NCBI RefSeq assembly: GCF_900129425.1 | Contig: NZ_LT670817.1 | Span: 7,282,001-7,346,000, forward strand | DNA length: 64,000 nt | From: Bradyrhizobium erythrophlei | Lineage (GTDB): Bacteria > Pseudomonadota > Alphaproteobacteria > Rhizobiales > Xanthobacteraceae | Reading direction: 5' to 3' | Part shown: positions 34,412-42,224 of the stretch, one piece after another | Numbering within the stretch: the stretch's first letter is position 1 | Layout: each line of letters starts with the position of its first letter | Translations under genes and position numbers: made by a program | Notes under the pieces: generated by a model | What the model saw: only the letters and a program-made list of their open reading frames with translations | What the model was told of the DNA's origin: nothing | Databases searched by the model: none

Positions 34412-34663
34412 ATGATGACACTATCCTCCCGCGCGGCTGCGACCGCCTTCGCATCCCTGCTGCTGATGAGCTCCGCATTCGCGCAAGCCACGGCGCCGGC
34501 TCCGGCGGCAAAAGCTGCGCCTGCGGAAAAGAAGGCCGAGAAGCCGCGCTCCGCGGCGTCGCTCGAATGCTCGAAGGAAGCCGATACCAAGGGCGTCCAC
34601 GGCAAGGAGCGCAAGAAGTTCATGTCCGATTGCAAGAAGACCGCGGCCGACAAGCCGAAATGA
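34412..34663 (+). CDS. PsiF-repeat-like small exported protein
   Basis: An 83-residue protein with signal peptide MMTLSSRAAATAFASLLLMS, an Ala/Pro/Lys-rich linker, then one PsiF-type repeat: LECSKEADTKGVHGKERKKF followed by MSDCKK. PsiF proteins were named for phosphate-starvation induction in E. coli; the biochemical role is unknown. The C...G..G..R..F...C layout recalls the modules of the two genes upstream on the other strand. A 33-bp hairpin follows the stop codon. Confidence 0.82.
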   Translation: MMTLSSRAAATAFASLLLMSSAFAQATAPAPAAKAAPAEKKAEKPRSAASLECSKEADTKGVHGKERKKFMSDCKKTAADKPK

Positions 34664-34667
34664 GCTT

Positions 34668-34700
34668 TTCCCCTCTCCCCTGACAAAGGGGAGAGGGGAA
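34668..34700. terminator. Candidate bidirectional terminator hairpin
   Basis: A perfect inverted repeat with 14-bp arms (TTCCCCTCTCCCCT / AGGGGAGAGGGGAA) and a GACAA loop begins five bases after the psiF-like stop. It lies between two convergent genes, so it could end both transcripts. There is no strong T-tract on either side, so it may be a repeat-derived hairpin instead. Confidence 0.5.
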
Positions 34701-34707
34701 TGGCGGT

Positions 34708-34752
34708 TTATTTCCCGGCCATCTACTTACCGGCCTTCTACTTCCCGGCCTT
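34708..34752 (-). repeat. Three 15-bp tandem repeats spanning the sigma-factor stop codon
   Basis: On the minus strand the units are AAGGCCGGGAAGTAG, AAGGCCGGTAAGTAG and ATGGCCGGGAAATAA. Each reads (K/M)AGK-stop in the frame of the ECF sigma gene, so the gene ends at the first stop (34738) and two further in-frame stops follow. Likely a local slippage duplication of the 3' end. Confidence 0.9.
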
Positions 34753-36009
34753 GGCGCCGCGCGGCGTGCTGTCGCGCATCAGGCGGTCGAGGTGCATCCG
34801 GATGTGGGCGGCCTCCGCGGAAGTATTGGCGAGCGCGATGGCGCGGTCGAACGCGACCCTGGCCTCGTCATTGCGGTTAAGCTGCATCAGGAAGGCGCCG
34901 CGCACGCCAAAGAAATGGAAATAATTCGAAAGCCGCTCGCCCAGCGGCTCGATCATTTCCAGCGCCGCCTCGGGCCCGCGCACCTTGGACACCGCGACCG
35001 CGCGGTTGAGCGTCACCACCGGGGACGGCTGCATGATTTCGAGCGCGCCGTAGAGCAGGTCGATCTGGGTCCAGTCGGTGTCTTCGGGCCGGGCGGCGCG
35101 GGCATGCAAAGCCGCGATCGCCGCCTGAACCTGGTAGGGCCCGCTGCGGCGATGCCGCATTGCCTTGTCGATCAGCGCCAGCCCCTCGGCGATCGCGCTC
35201 TGATTCCATAACGAGCGATCCTGATCGTCGAGCAGCACCACCGCGCCAGTGGCGTCGAAGCGCGCCGCCGCGCGGGCATGCTGCAGCAACAGCAGCGCCG
35301 CCAGTCCCATAATCTCGGGCTCGCTCTGGAACAGCCGCAGCAGCAGCCGCGCCAGTCGAATGGCCTCCTCGCACAGGGGGCTGCGGATCTCGGCGGTGTC
35401 GCCGCCGGCCGAGTAGCCCTCGTTGAAAATCAGGTAGATCATCGCGGCGACCGCGGAGAGCCGTTCGCTGCGTTCCACGGGGCCCGGCGTCTCGAACGGC
35501 ACGCCGGCGTCCGTGACCCGCGCCTTTGCCCGGGTGATGCGCTGCTCCATCGCCGCCTCCGAGACCAGGAACGCGCGCGCGATCTGCTTCACCGTCAGGC
35601 CGGAGACGATGCGCAGCGCCAGCGCAATCTGCTGCGTCGCCGGCAGATCGGGATGGCAGCAGATGAACAACAGCCGCAGGATGTCATCGCGATAATGCGA
35701 GCCGTCGAGCCGCTCGGCCAGCGCGTCCTCGGCGTCGTCGAGGTCGGAGATCGCCTCATCCTCGGGCAGCGGCTCCTGCTTGCGGCCGCGCCTGATATCG
35801 TCGATCGCGACATTGCGCCCGACCATGATGAGCCAGGCCGCGGGATCGCGCGGCGGCCCGTTTTGTGGCCAGTTGTTCAGCGCGCGCAGGCAGGCGTTCT
35901 GGAAGGCCTCTTCGGCGGTGTCGAGATTGCGGAAGTAGCGCAGCAGCGCGCCGACCGCCTGGGGCCGCGCCGAGGTCAGCGCGGCATCGATCCAGGCCGT
36001 GTCGGTCAC
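34738..36009 (-). CDS. ECF sigma factor, ECF42 type with long C-terminal domain
   Basis: A 423-residue sigma factor. Sigma2 includes FRNLDTAEEAFQNACLRALN and PAAWLIMVGRNVAIDDIRRG. Sigma4 has the helix-turn-helix LTVKQIARAFLVSEAAMEQR. The rest (about 190-420, DUF6596/TPR-like, with LNRAVAVSKVRGPEAALEMI) is the long C-terminal extension that defines group ECF42, in which it is needed for activity instead of an anti-sigma factor. The downstream half of its name-giving context is present: a DGPF/YciI gene directly upstream overlaps by four bases. Start ATG at 36009. Confidence 0.92.
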   Translation of the reverse strand: MTDTAWIDAALTSARPQAVGALLRYFRNLDTAEEAFQNACLRALNNWPQNGPPRDPAAWLIMVGRNVAIDDIRRGRKQEPLPEDEAISDLDDAEDALAERLDGSHYRDDILRLLFICCHPDLPATQQIALALRIVSGLTVKQIARAFLVSEAAMEQRITRAKARVTDAGVPFETPGPVERSERLSAVAAMIYLIFNEGYSAGGDTAEIRSPLCEEAIRLARLLLRLFQSEPEIMGLAALLLLQHARAAARFDATGAVVLLDDQDRSLWNQSAIAEGLALIDKAMRHRRSGPYQVQAAIAALHARAARPEDTDWTQIDLLYGALEIMQPSPVVTLNRAVAVSKVRGPEAALEMIEPLGERLSNYFHFFGVRGAFLMQLNRNDEARVAFDRAIALANTSAEAAHIRMHLDRLMRDSTPRGAKAGK

Positions 36010-36371
36010 GTCACGGTCGCCCCGGGCCGGAACAGACCGACGGGACGAATTTCATAAGCGCCGCCGGGATTGGCCGCCCCGAGGTCGCGCGCGACGTCGA
36101 GCGCCTCGTCGAGATTGTTGCAGTCGACGACATAGAAGCCGAGCAGCTGCTCCTTGGTTTCCGCATAGGGGCCGTCGAGCACGACCGGCGGGTCCTTGCG
36201 CAGTGTGGCGGCCGATGTCGTCGGCAACAGCCGCGCCACCGGGCCGAGCCGGCCCTGTTTTGTCAGCCTGTCCTGCACGATCGCAAGCTTCTTCATGACC
36301 GCGGCGTCCTGCTCCTTGGTCCAGGAGCCGACAAAGTCCTCATCGTGGTAGCAAAGGATGGCGTACAGCAT
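36006..36371 (-). CDS. YciI/DGPF-family protein, ECF42 partner
   Basis: A 121-residue YCII-related protein: MLYAILCYHDEDFVGSWTKE at the start and the DGP motif as VVLDGPYAETKEQLLGFYVV. DGPF proteins are genetically linked to ECF42 sigma factors, and their expression is a known ECF42 target in other bacteria. Biochemical role unresolved; the fold is a ferredoxin-like dimer. The stop overlaps the sigma factor ATG (ATGA), so the two are translated together. The ECF42-dependent promoter should lie in 36372-36496, but I cannot assign it. Confidence 0.9.
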   Translation of the reverse strand: MLYAILCYHDEDFVGSWTKEQDAAVMKKLAIVQDRLTKQGRLGPVARLLPTTSAATLRKDPPVVLDGPYAETKEQLLGFYVVDCNNLDEALDVARDLGAANPGGAYEIRPVGLFRPGATVT

Positions 36372-36496
36372 GCGTTCTCCATGATCCCGAGGACGTTTGA
36401 GCGTGCCGGCAACCGACAGCAAATCGGAAATATTTTGCACGGATGCCGCGGACCGCTAAGGTTACCCGTAATCCCCAATATGAGGAAAAAAATCGG

Positions 36497-37462
36497 ATGA
36501 ACAAAGCTGCGCTCGCCTTGCTGGTGCACGGCGGGACCGAAAACTGGTCTCCCGAACGATGGAAGAACCGGTTCAACGAAGTGTGCAAGGACCGCCGGGT
36601 TTTGCTGTTGCCCAATGCGACGTTCGATCCCGCTGAGATCCATTACGCCGCGGTCTGGAAACCGGTTCCGGGTGAACTTGCGGCCTTCCCGAACCTTCGC
36701 GTGATTTTCAACCTGGGCGCCGGCGTCGATGCGCTGATGGCCGATTCCAGCCTGCCGAACGTGCCGCTGGTTCGCGTGGCCGTCGGCGACCTCACCGGTC
36801 GGATGACCGAATATGTCGCGCTGCATGTGCTGATGCATCATCGGCAAGAACCTTACCTCAGATCATGCCAGCGCGAGAAGCGCTGGGCGCCCAAATCCCA
36901 ATGGCCGGCGAGTGCGATTTCGGTCGGGATCATGGGCCTTGGCACGCTCGGCGCGGACGCGGCCAAAGCGCTCAGGCATCTCGGCTTTCGCGTCTCGGGC
37001 TGGAGCCGAAGCCGCAAGGAAATCGACGGCATCGACTGCTTTCACGGCAAGGCTCAGCTGGAGCCGTTTCTGCAACGGACCGATATCCTGGTCTGCCTGC
37101 TGCCGCTCACGCCGGACACGCGACACATCTTGAATCGCGCGTTGTTCGCAAAACTAAACCGCAACAGCCCGATGGGTGCCCCGGTCCTGATCAATGCCGG
37201 GCGCGGCGGGCTGCAGGCGGAATCCGACCTCCTGCAAAGCCTCGACGACGGCACGCTCGGCGCCGCATCGCTGGATGTCTTCGCAACGGAGCCTTTGCCG
37301 CCGGACAGCCGGTTCTGGACGCATCCAAAAGTCATCCTGACGCCGCACAACGCCGCCGATACCGATCCCGACGAAATCTCGAAATATGTGGCGCAGCAGA
37401 TCGAACGGTTTGAAGCCGGGGGCGCGCTGGACAATGTTGTCGATCCCGCGCGGGGGTATTAG
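36497..37462 (+). CDS. ghrA: Glyoxylate/hydroxypyruvate reductase A-type 2-hydroxyacid dehydrogenase
   Basis: A 321-residue D-2-hydroxyacid dehydrogenase reducing glyoxylate or hydroxypyruvate with NAD(P)H. The nucleotide-binding motif GIMGLGTLGADAAKALRHLG is near residue 145. Catalytic residues are Arg in INAGRGGLQAESD, Glu in FATEPLPPDS and His in LTPHNAADTDP. The segment IFNLGAGVDALM and the overall length match GhrA rather than GhrB. The ATG at 36497 follows AAAAATCGG, a weak ribosome-binding site; an upstream ATG at 36443 would add 18 unconserved residues. Confidence 0.9.
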   Translation: MNKAALALLVHGGTENWSPERWKNRFNEVCKDRRVLLLPNATFDPAEIHYAAVWKPVPGELAAFPNLRVIFNLGAGVDALMADSSLPNVPLVRVAVGDLTGRMTEYVALHVLMHHRQEPYLRSCQREKRWAPKSQWPASAISVGIMGLGTLGADAAKALRHLGFRVSGWSRSRKEIDGIDCFHGKAQLEPFLQRTDILVCLLPLTPDTRHILNRALFAKLNRNSPMGAPVLINAGRGGLQAESDLLQSLDDGTLGAASLDVFATEPLPPDSRFWTHPKVILTPHNAADTDPDEISKYVAQQIERFEAGGALDNVVDPARGY

Positions 37463-37470
37463 CGACTCCT

Positions 37471-37645
37471 CGTCGTCCCGGCCAACGCCGGGACACATAA
37501 ACGCCGGCGAGCGTCGTTTAAGGAGGTCGTTGCAGACCGGCCTTCAATGGAAAGTCTTCGGCCTATGGATCCCGGCACGCGTTCGCGGAGCCTGTCATCG
37601 GGCGGCGCTTTGCGCCGACCCGTTGGCTCACTTCGCCGGGACGAC
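37471..37645. repeat. Long palindromic intergenic repeat, class C
   Basis: The element opens CGTCGTCCCGGCCAACGCCG and closes with its approximate inverse, CACTTCGCCGGGACGAC, across 175 bp. Inner short arms include AAACGCCGGCGAGCGTCGTTT and GGCGGCGCTTTGCGCCG. Such long elements with a CGTCGTCCCGGC end are, as far as I recall, scattered through Bradyrhizobium genomes. It lies between two convergent genes (ghrA and the DUF1348 gene). Confidence 0.75.
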
Positions 37646-37669
37646 ACCGAAATTGCGATGCAGCATTCT

Positions 37670-38134
37670 TCAAAACGGACTCTCGCCCAGTCCCGGGACA
37701 TCCGCGGGCCTCGGACCCGGCGCTGCCCAGTGAAAGCGTCGGTCGGCTTCCGCGATCGCAATATCGTTGATGCTGGCTTCGCGGCGGCGCATCAGGCCCT
37801 TGTCGTCGAACTCCCACTGCTCATTGCCGTAGGAACGATGCCACTGCCCGGCATCGTCGTGCCACTCGTACTGGAACCGCACCGCGATGCGGTTGCCGTC
37901 GAACGCCCAGAGATCCTTGATCAGGCGATAATCGAGTTCCCTCGCCCATTTGCGGGTGAGGAACACGACGATCGCGGCGCGGCCCTCGAAAAATTCCGAG
38001 CGGTTACGCCAGCGGCTGTCCTCGGTATAGGCCAGTGACACGCGTTCGGGGTCGCGCGAATTCCAGGCGTCTTCGGCCATGCGGGCCTTCTGGGCGGCGG
38101 TCTCTCTCGTAAACGGCGGAAACGGACGCGACAT
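37670..38134 (-). CDS. DUF1348 NTF2-like protein
   Basis: A 154-residue protein of the NTF2/SnoaL-like DUF1348 family: ARMAEDAWNSRDPERVSLAY, SRWRNRSEFFEGRAAIVVFL and YEWHDDAGQWHRSYGNEQWE are its characteristic blocks. It should form a small cone-shaped alpha+beta barrel; no catalytic role is established for the family. It is a single gene, separated from ybgC by 78 bp. Start ATG 38134. Confidence 0.88.
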   Translation of the reverse strand: MSRPFPPFTRETAAQKARMAEDAWNSRDPERVSLAYTEDSRWRNRSEFFEGRAAIVVFLTRKWARELDYRLIKDLWAFDGNRIAVRFQYEWHDDAGQWHRSYGNEQWEFDDKGLMRRREASINDIAIAEADRRFHWAAPGPRPADVPGLGESPF

Positions 38135-38212
38135 GATGACCTCCGCTGTGGGTAACCCGACCTTATCGCCGCTTTTTGACGAGTCGATGGCGCGTTGCCT
38201 GTCACCCGATCG

Positions 38213-38659
38213 CTAGACCACATCGGCCTTCAGCAATACCCGCAGCGCCTTCGGGATCGGTTGCGCGCGGCCCTCGCTGATGAAGGCGACGCGCACCTGC
38301 GCCTTGACCAGCACGTCGCCGCCGCGCTTGACCTCCTGCGCCAGCGTGATCGAGGCGCCCTTCACCGCGACCGGCCAGGTCACCACCTCGAGCACGTCAT
38401 CCATCCGGGCGGGTTTTAAGTAATCGATCTGCATCGAGCGCACCACGAAAGCGAAGCCCGGGGTTTCCGCCTGCGCTTCCGCAAACAGCGCGTGCTGCTC
38501 GGCGCCCATCAGCCGCAGATGATTGGTGCGTCCGCGCTCCATGAAGCGCAAATAGTTGGCGTGATAGACAATGCCGGAAAAATCGGTGTCCTCGTAAAAG
38601 ACGCGGATCTGCATGGTATGACGGCCATCGCGGATCGTGCCGTCGAGATGGGCGGTCAT
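38213..38659 (-). CDS. ybgC: YbgC acyl-CoA thioesterase (Tol-Pal associated)
   Basis: A 148-residue hot-dog-fold thioesterase. The active-site stretch is YEDTDFSGIVYHANYLRFME with the catalytic Asp, and the C-terminal part SITLAQEVKRGGDVLVKAQV is typical. It hydrolyses acyl-CoA or acyl-ACP near the cell envelope and often precedes tolQRAB; here tol genes would lie downstream, but the window shows DUF1348 instead. The start ATG 38659 was chosen; GTG 38680 would overlap the ruvB stop (GTGA) and is a serious alternative. Confidence 0.9.
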   Translation of the reverse strand: MTAHLDGTIRDGRHTMQIRVFYEDTDFSGIVYHANYLRFMERGRTNHLRLMGAEQHALFAEAQAETPGFAFVVRSMQIDYLKPARMDDVLEVVTWPVAVKGASITLAQEVKRGGDVLVKAQVRVAFISEGRAQPIPKALRVLLKADVV

Positions 38660-38676
38660 CGGCGGACCAGGCTCGA

Positions 38677-39729
38677 TCACGGCTCTTCCTCGACCCCGCT
38701 GCCGAACAATCCGAACTGCGCCGGATCGCGCGCGGGCTCGGCGAGGCCGAGGTGGCGGAAGGCATGCGAGGTCAGCAGCCGCCCGCGCGGGGTGCGCTGC
38801 AGATAGCCGCACTGGATCAGGAACGGCTCGATGATGTCCTCGATCGCGTCGCGCGGCTCCGACAGCGCCGCCGCCATGGTTTCCACGCCGACCGGACCGC
38901 CGCCGTAGTTCATCGCGATGGTCGAGAGATAACGCCGGTCCATGGCATCGAGGCCGGCGGCATCGACTTCCAGCGCGCTCAGCGCGTGGTCGGCAATGGC
39001 GCGGTCGATCGAGGCGGCATCCGCCGCGGAAGCAAAATCCCGCACCCGCCGCAGCAGTCGGCCGGCGATGCGCGGGGTGCCGCGGGCGCGTCGCGCGATC
39101 TCGTTGGCGCCGTCAGGCGTCATGCCGATCTTGAGTACGCGGGCGCCGCGGGTGACGATCTTTTCCAGTTCCTCCTCGGTATAGAAGTTCAGCCGGATCG
39201 GAATCCCGAAGCGGTCACGCAACGGATTGGTCAGCAGCCCCGCGCGCGTGGTCGCGCCGACCAGCGTGAACTTTGCAAGTTCGATCTTGACCGAGCGCGC
39301 CGCCGGCCCCTCGCCAATGATCAGGTCGAGCTGAAAATCCTCCATCGCCGGATACAGCACTTCCTCGACCGCCGGACTGAGGCGATGAATTTCGTCGATG
39401 AACAACACATCGCGCTCTTCGAGATTGGTCAGGAGCGCGGCGAGATCTCCGGCCTTGGCGATCACGGGCCCCGACGTGGCGCGGAAGCCGACGCCGAGTT
39501 CGCGCGCGACGATCTGCGCCAGCGTGGTCTTGCCGAGGCCGGGGGGACCGACGAACAACACATGGTCGAGCGCCTCGTTACGCTTGCGGGCGGCCTCGAT
39601 GAAGATCGACAGGTTGGCGCGCGCCTGCGCCTGGCCGACGAACTCCGACAGCAGTTGCGGGCGCAGGGCGGTGTCGGGCCCATCGTCCGTGCGGCGCTCG
39701 GGGGTGACGATGCGGGAGGGCGTGGTCAT
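38677..39729 (-). CDS. ruvB: Holliday junction branch migration ATPase RuvB
   Basis: A 350-residue AAA+ motor that drives branch migration with RuvA. Walker A is FVGPPGLGKTTLAQ, Walker B LFIDEIHRLSP and sensor/arginine-finger segments TTRAGLLTNPLRDRFGI follow. The C-terminal winged helix is visible (LIQCGYLQRTPRGR). The family-typical PLSLEEF opening is replaced by TALRPQLLSEFVGQ, which is normal for alphaproteobacteria. It lies downstream of ruvA but separated by a 214-bp interval containing a class D repeat. Confidence 0.97.
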   Translation of the reverse strand: MTTPSRIVTPERRTDDGPDTALRPQLLSEFVGQAQARANLSIFIEAARKRNEALDHVLFVGPPGLGKTTLAQIVARELGVGFRATSGPVIAKAGDLAALLTNLEERDVLFIDEIHRLSPAVEEVLYPAMEDFQLDLIIGEGPAARSVKIELAKFTLVGATTRAGLLTNPLRDRFGIPIRLNFYTEEELEKIVTRGARVLKIGMTPDGANEIARRARGTPRIAGRLLRRVRDFASAADAASIDRAIADHALSALEVDAAGLDAMDRRYLSTIAMNYGGGPVGVETMAAALSEPRDAIEDIIEPFLIQCGYLQRTPRGRLLTSHAFRHLGLAEPARDPAQFGLFGSGVEEEP

Positions 39730-39760
39730 GTGCGGAGGATAGCACGAGGTGCGTTTCTTA

Positions 39761-39887
39761 CCTCTCCCGCTTGCGGGGGAGGTCGACGCGCTCGATAGAG
39801 CGCGGCGGGTGGGGGAACTCTCTCAACAGGCGCCGGGGTATGCTGAGGCACCCCCACCCCAGCCCTCCCCCGCAGGCGGGAGAGGGA
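39761..39887. repeat. Palindromic intergenic repeat, class D
   Basis: The left arm CCTCTCCCGCTTGCGGGGGAGG and the right arm CCTCCCCCGCAGGCGGGAGAGG are each hairpins and are also inverted copies of each other. A central part carries GGTGGGGG and CCCCCACCCC. It interrupts the ruvA-ruvB spacing and should form strong RNA stems in the operon mRNA. A decayed relative lies at 5165-5285. Confidence 0.85.
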
Positions 39888-39943
39888 GCAGGCCGCGGTC
39901 GAACCATGGTTTCCGTTCGCGAAAAAAAATCGCCATCGCTTCT

Positions 39944-40561
39944 TCACTTCGCCAGCTCCTTGAGCCCAAGCCGAATCAACTGCGCGGTCTCGGCGTTTTC
40001 GCCGGCAATGCGCGAGGCTCCGGCGATGGCGGCGGCGGCCTGCGGCGGACCGTAGCCGAGATTGACCAGCGCCGAGATCGCATCGGTGACCGGACGCGGC
40101 GCGCGATCATTGTCGATCGCGCCGGACAGATGCACCAGCGCCGGATCGATGTTGGCAAAGGCCGGCGCCTTGTCCTTCAGTTCGGTGACGATGCGCTCGG
40201 CCACTTTCGGTCCGACGCCCGGCGTGCGCTGCACCGCGGCCTTGTCGCGTAACGCGATGGCATTGGCGAGATCGGCCGGCGGCAAGGCCGAGAGCACCGC
40301 CAGCGCCACCTTGGCGCCGACGCCCTGCACCGTCTGCAGCAGCCGAAACCATTCGCGCTCGACATCGCTGCGAAACCCGAACAGCTTGATCTGATCCTCG
40401 CGCACGTAGGTTTCGATCGACAGCACCGCGATCTCGCCGGGCGACGGCAGCGCCTGCAGCGTCCGCGCCGAGCAATGCACCTGGTAGCCGACGCCGCCGA
40501 CGTCGAGAATGACAAAATCCTCGCCGTAGCTGTCGATCAGGCCTTTGAGTTTGCCGATCAT
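39944..40561 (-). CDS. ruvA: Holliday junction DNA-binding protein RuvA
   Basis: A 205-residue tetrameric junction-binding protein. It starts MIGKLKGLIDSYGEDFVILD, with the OB-fold segment YVREDQIKLFGF. Two helix-hairpin-helix motifs follow: VQGVGAKVALAVLSALPP and TPGVGPKVAERIVTELKDK. The flexible acidic linker and C-terminal RuvB-binding domain (ALVNLGYGPPQAAAAIAGA) follow. The ATG overlaps the ruvC stop by four bases. Length is normal. Confidence 0.97.
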   Translation of the reverse strand: MIGKLKGLIDSYGEDFVILDVGGVGYQVHCSARTLQALPSPGEIAVLSIETYVREDQIKLFGFRSDVEREWFRLLQTVQGVGAKVALAVLSALPPADLANAIALRDKAAVQRTPGVGPKVAERIVTELKDKAPAFANIDPALVHLSGAIDNDRAPRPVTDAISALVNLGYGPPQAAAAIAGASRIAGENAETAQLIRLGLKELAK

Positions 40562-41085
40562 ACCCCCACCGTCCTCAGCCGCAGCGCGGCGCTCTGGCGG
40601 TGATGGGCGTGCGTAATGGCGATCGCCAGCGCATCGGCGGCGTCTGATGATTTCGGCTCGGCCTTCGGCAGCAGAATTTTCAGCATCACCAAAATCTGGT
40701 TCTTGTCGGCATGGCCAGCGCCAACCACGGTCTTTTTCACCTGGTTCGGGGCGTATTCCGCGACCGATATCCCGAACATCGCCGGCGCCAGCATCGCAAC
40801 CCCGCGCGCCTGGCCGAGTTTTAGCGTAGCGACACCGTCCTTGTTGACAAAAGTTTGTTCGACAGCCGCTTCCGCCGGCTGGAAGTCGCCGAGCACGGCG
40901 GCGAGCCCCTCATGGATCGCCAGCAAGCGGCTCGCCAGCGGCAGGCCTTCGGGCGGCTCGACCGAGCCGCAGCCGACGAATATCAGCCGGTTGCCGTCGA
41001 TCTCGATCACGCCCCAACCGGTGCGGCGCAGGCCCGGATCGATGCCCAGAATGCGGACAGGATGGCGAATCGGCTGGGATGTCAT
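40558..41085 (-). CDS. ruvC: Holliday junction resolvase RuvC
   Basis: A 175-residue RNase H-fold endonuclease that cuts Holliday junctions symmetrically. All four catalytic acids are visible: Asp in RILGIDPGLRRTGWG, Glu in AAVEQTFVNKDG, and the two C-terminal Asp in SSDAADALAIAITHAH. The start at ATG 41085 (MTSQPIR) is favoured; an ATG 18 bases upstream lacks conserved sequence. First gene of the ruvC-ruvA-ruvB run. Confidence 0.97.
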   Translation of the reverse strand: MTSQPIRHPVRILGIDPGLRRTGWGVIEIDGNRLIFVGCGSVEPPEGLPLASRLLAIHEGLAAVLGDFQPAEAAVEQTFVNKDGVATLKLGQARGVAMLAPAMFGISVAEYAPNQVKKTVVGAGHADKNQILVMLKILLPKAEPKSSDAADALAIAITHAHHRQSAALRLRTVGV

Positions 41086-41174
41086 GGATATTTTATACCC
41101 CATGCCGGAGTCCCAAGCCTAGCTCGGGCGATTCGCTATCAACCGTCATACACCGCGAAAGCCGGCCGGAACTT

Positions 41175-41261
41175 GTCACGCGCGGGCTTGACCCGCGCAT
41201 CCATCATCTTCGCAAAGAGTCCGCCGAGAGGATGGATTGCCGGGTCAAGCCCGGCAATGAC
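41175..41261. repeat. Palindromic intergenic repeat, class A copy 3
   Basis: It has arms CGCGGGCTTGACCCGCG and TTGCCGGGTCAAGCCCGGCA, the same orientation as the copy at 1695, separated by ATCCATC...GATGGA. It lies between yebC and ruvC, which are on the same strand, so it probably sits in the yebC-ruvC transcript as a hairpin pair. Confidence 0.88.
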
Positions 41262-41275
41262 GAAGGGAGGTGTTC

Positions 41276-42022
41276 TCACCCGCCCATCTTGGCGACCAGC
41301 GCGTCGGAAACCTCGAAATTGGCGAACACGTTCTGCACGTCGTCGTGTTCGTTCAATAGATCGATCAGCTTCAAGAGCTTCTCGCCGGTCTCGTCGTCCA
41401 CCGGCACCGTGTTCTGCGGTTTCCAGGTCAGCGCCGCCTTGCGCGGTTCGCCGAATTTCGCCTCCAGCGCCTTTGCCACGTCGCGGAAGGTTTCCGGCGA
41501 AGCGTAGATCTCATGGCCGTTTTCGCTCGACGACACGTCGTCGGCGCCGGCCTCGATCGCTGCATCCAGCATCGCATCGTCGGAGGCGACCTTGGCGTCG
41601 TATTCGATGACGCCGGTGCGGTCGAACATGAAGGCGACCGAATTGGTTTCGCCGAGATTGCCGCCGGACTTGGTGAAGTAGGAGCGGATGTCGGATGCGG
41701 CGCGGTTGCGGTTGTCGGTCATCGCCTCGACGATCACGGCGACCCCGCCCGGACCATAACCCTCATAGCGAATCTCGTCGTAATTCTCCGCGTCGCCGCC
41801 GATGGCCTTCTTCACCGCGCGGTCGATCGAGTCCTTCGACATGTTTTCCTGGCGGGCGGAGATGATCGCCGCGCGCAGCCGTGCATTCATCGAGGGATCG
41901 GGCTGGCCCAGCTTCGCCGCAACCGTGATTTCCCGCGCCAGCTTGCTGAACAGCTTCGACTTCTGGGCATCCTGCCGGCCCTTGCGGTGCATGATGTTCT
42001 TGAATTGGGAATGTCCGGCCAT
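41276..42022 (-). CDS. yebC: YebC/PmpR-family protein
   Basis: A 248-residue member of the YebC/TACO1 family, implicated in transcription control and in translation of difficult sequences. The opening MAGHSQFKNIMHRKGRQDAQ is highly conserved, as are LRAAIISARQENMSKDSIDR, YEGYGPGGVAVIVEAMTDNR and RSYFTKSGGNLGETNSVAF. It precedes ruvC on the same strand, the standard yebC-ruvCAB order. Start ATG 42022. Confidence 0.96.
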   Translation of the reverse strand: MAGHSQFKNIMHRKGRQDAQKSKLFSKLAREITVAAKLGQPDPSMNARLRAAIISARQENMSKDSIDRAVKKAIGGDAENYDEIRYEGYGPGGVAVIVEAMTDNRNRAASDIRSYFTKSGGNLGETNSVAFMFDRTGVIEYDAKVASDDAMLDAAIEAGADDVSSSENGHEIYASPETFRDVAKALEAKFGEPRKAALTWKPQNTVPVDDETGEKLLKLIDLLNEHDDVQNVFANFEVSDALVAKMGG

Positions 42023-42224
42023 GCGGGTATCTTTCGGGATTCGTCCGGTATGTAGGGGTGGAAAGCGCGGCGTTATAGGCCGCGGCAACGGCAAAATCAA
42101 AGATTCACGAGGATTTTCGGTATATTAGTAGTGCCGCCTGCCTAGATGTGAGGCAATCGTTAACCATGATTTCATGCCGAACTGCCAAGATCGCAGCCTC
42201 ATTTCTCGTTCCCGAGAAGGGCCC

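Noticed and set aside
40800..40870. TTGTTGACAAAAG as a promoter-like box
   Set aside because: It lies inside ruvC coding sequence (VNKDG region), so it is codon-constrained.
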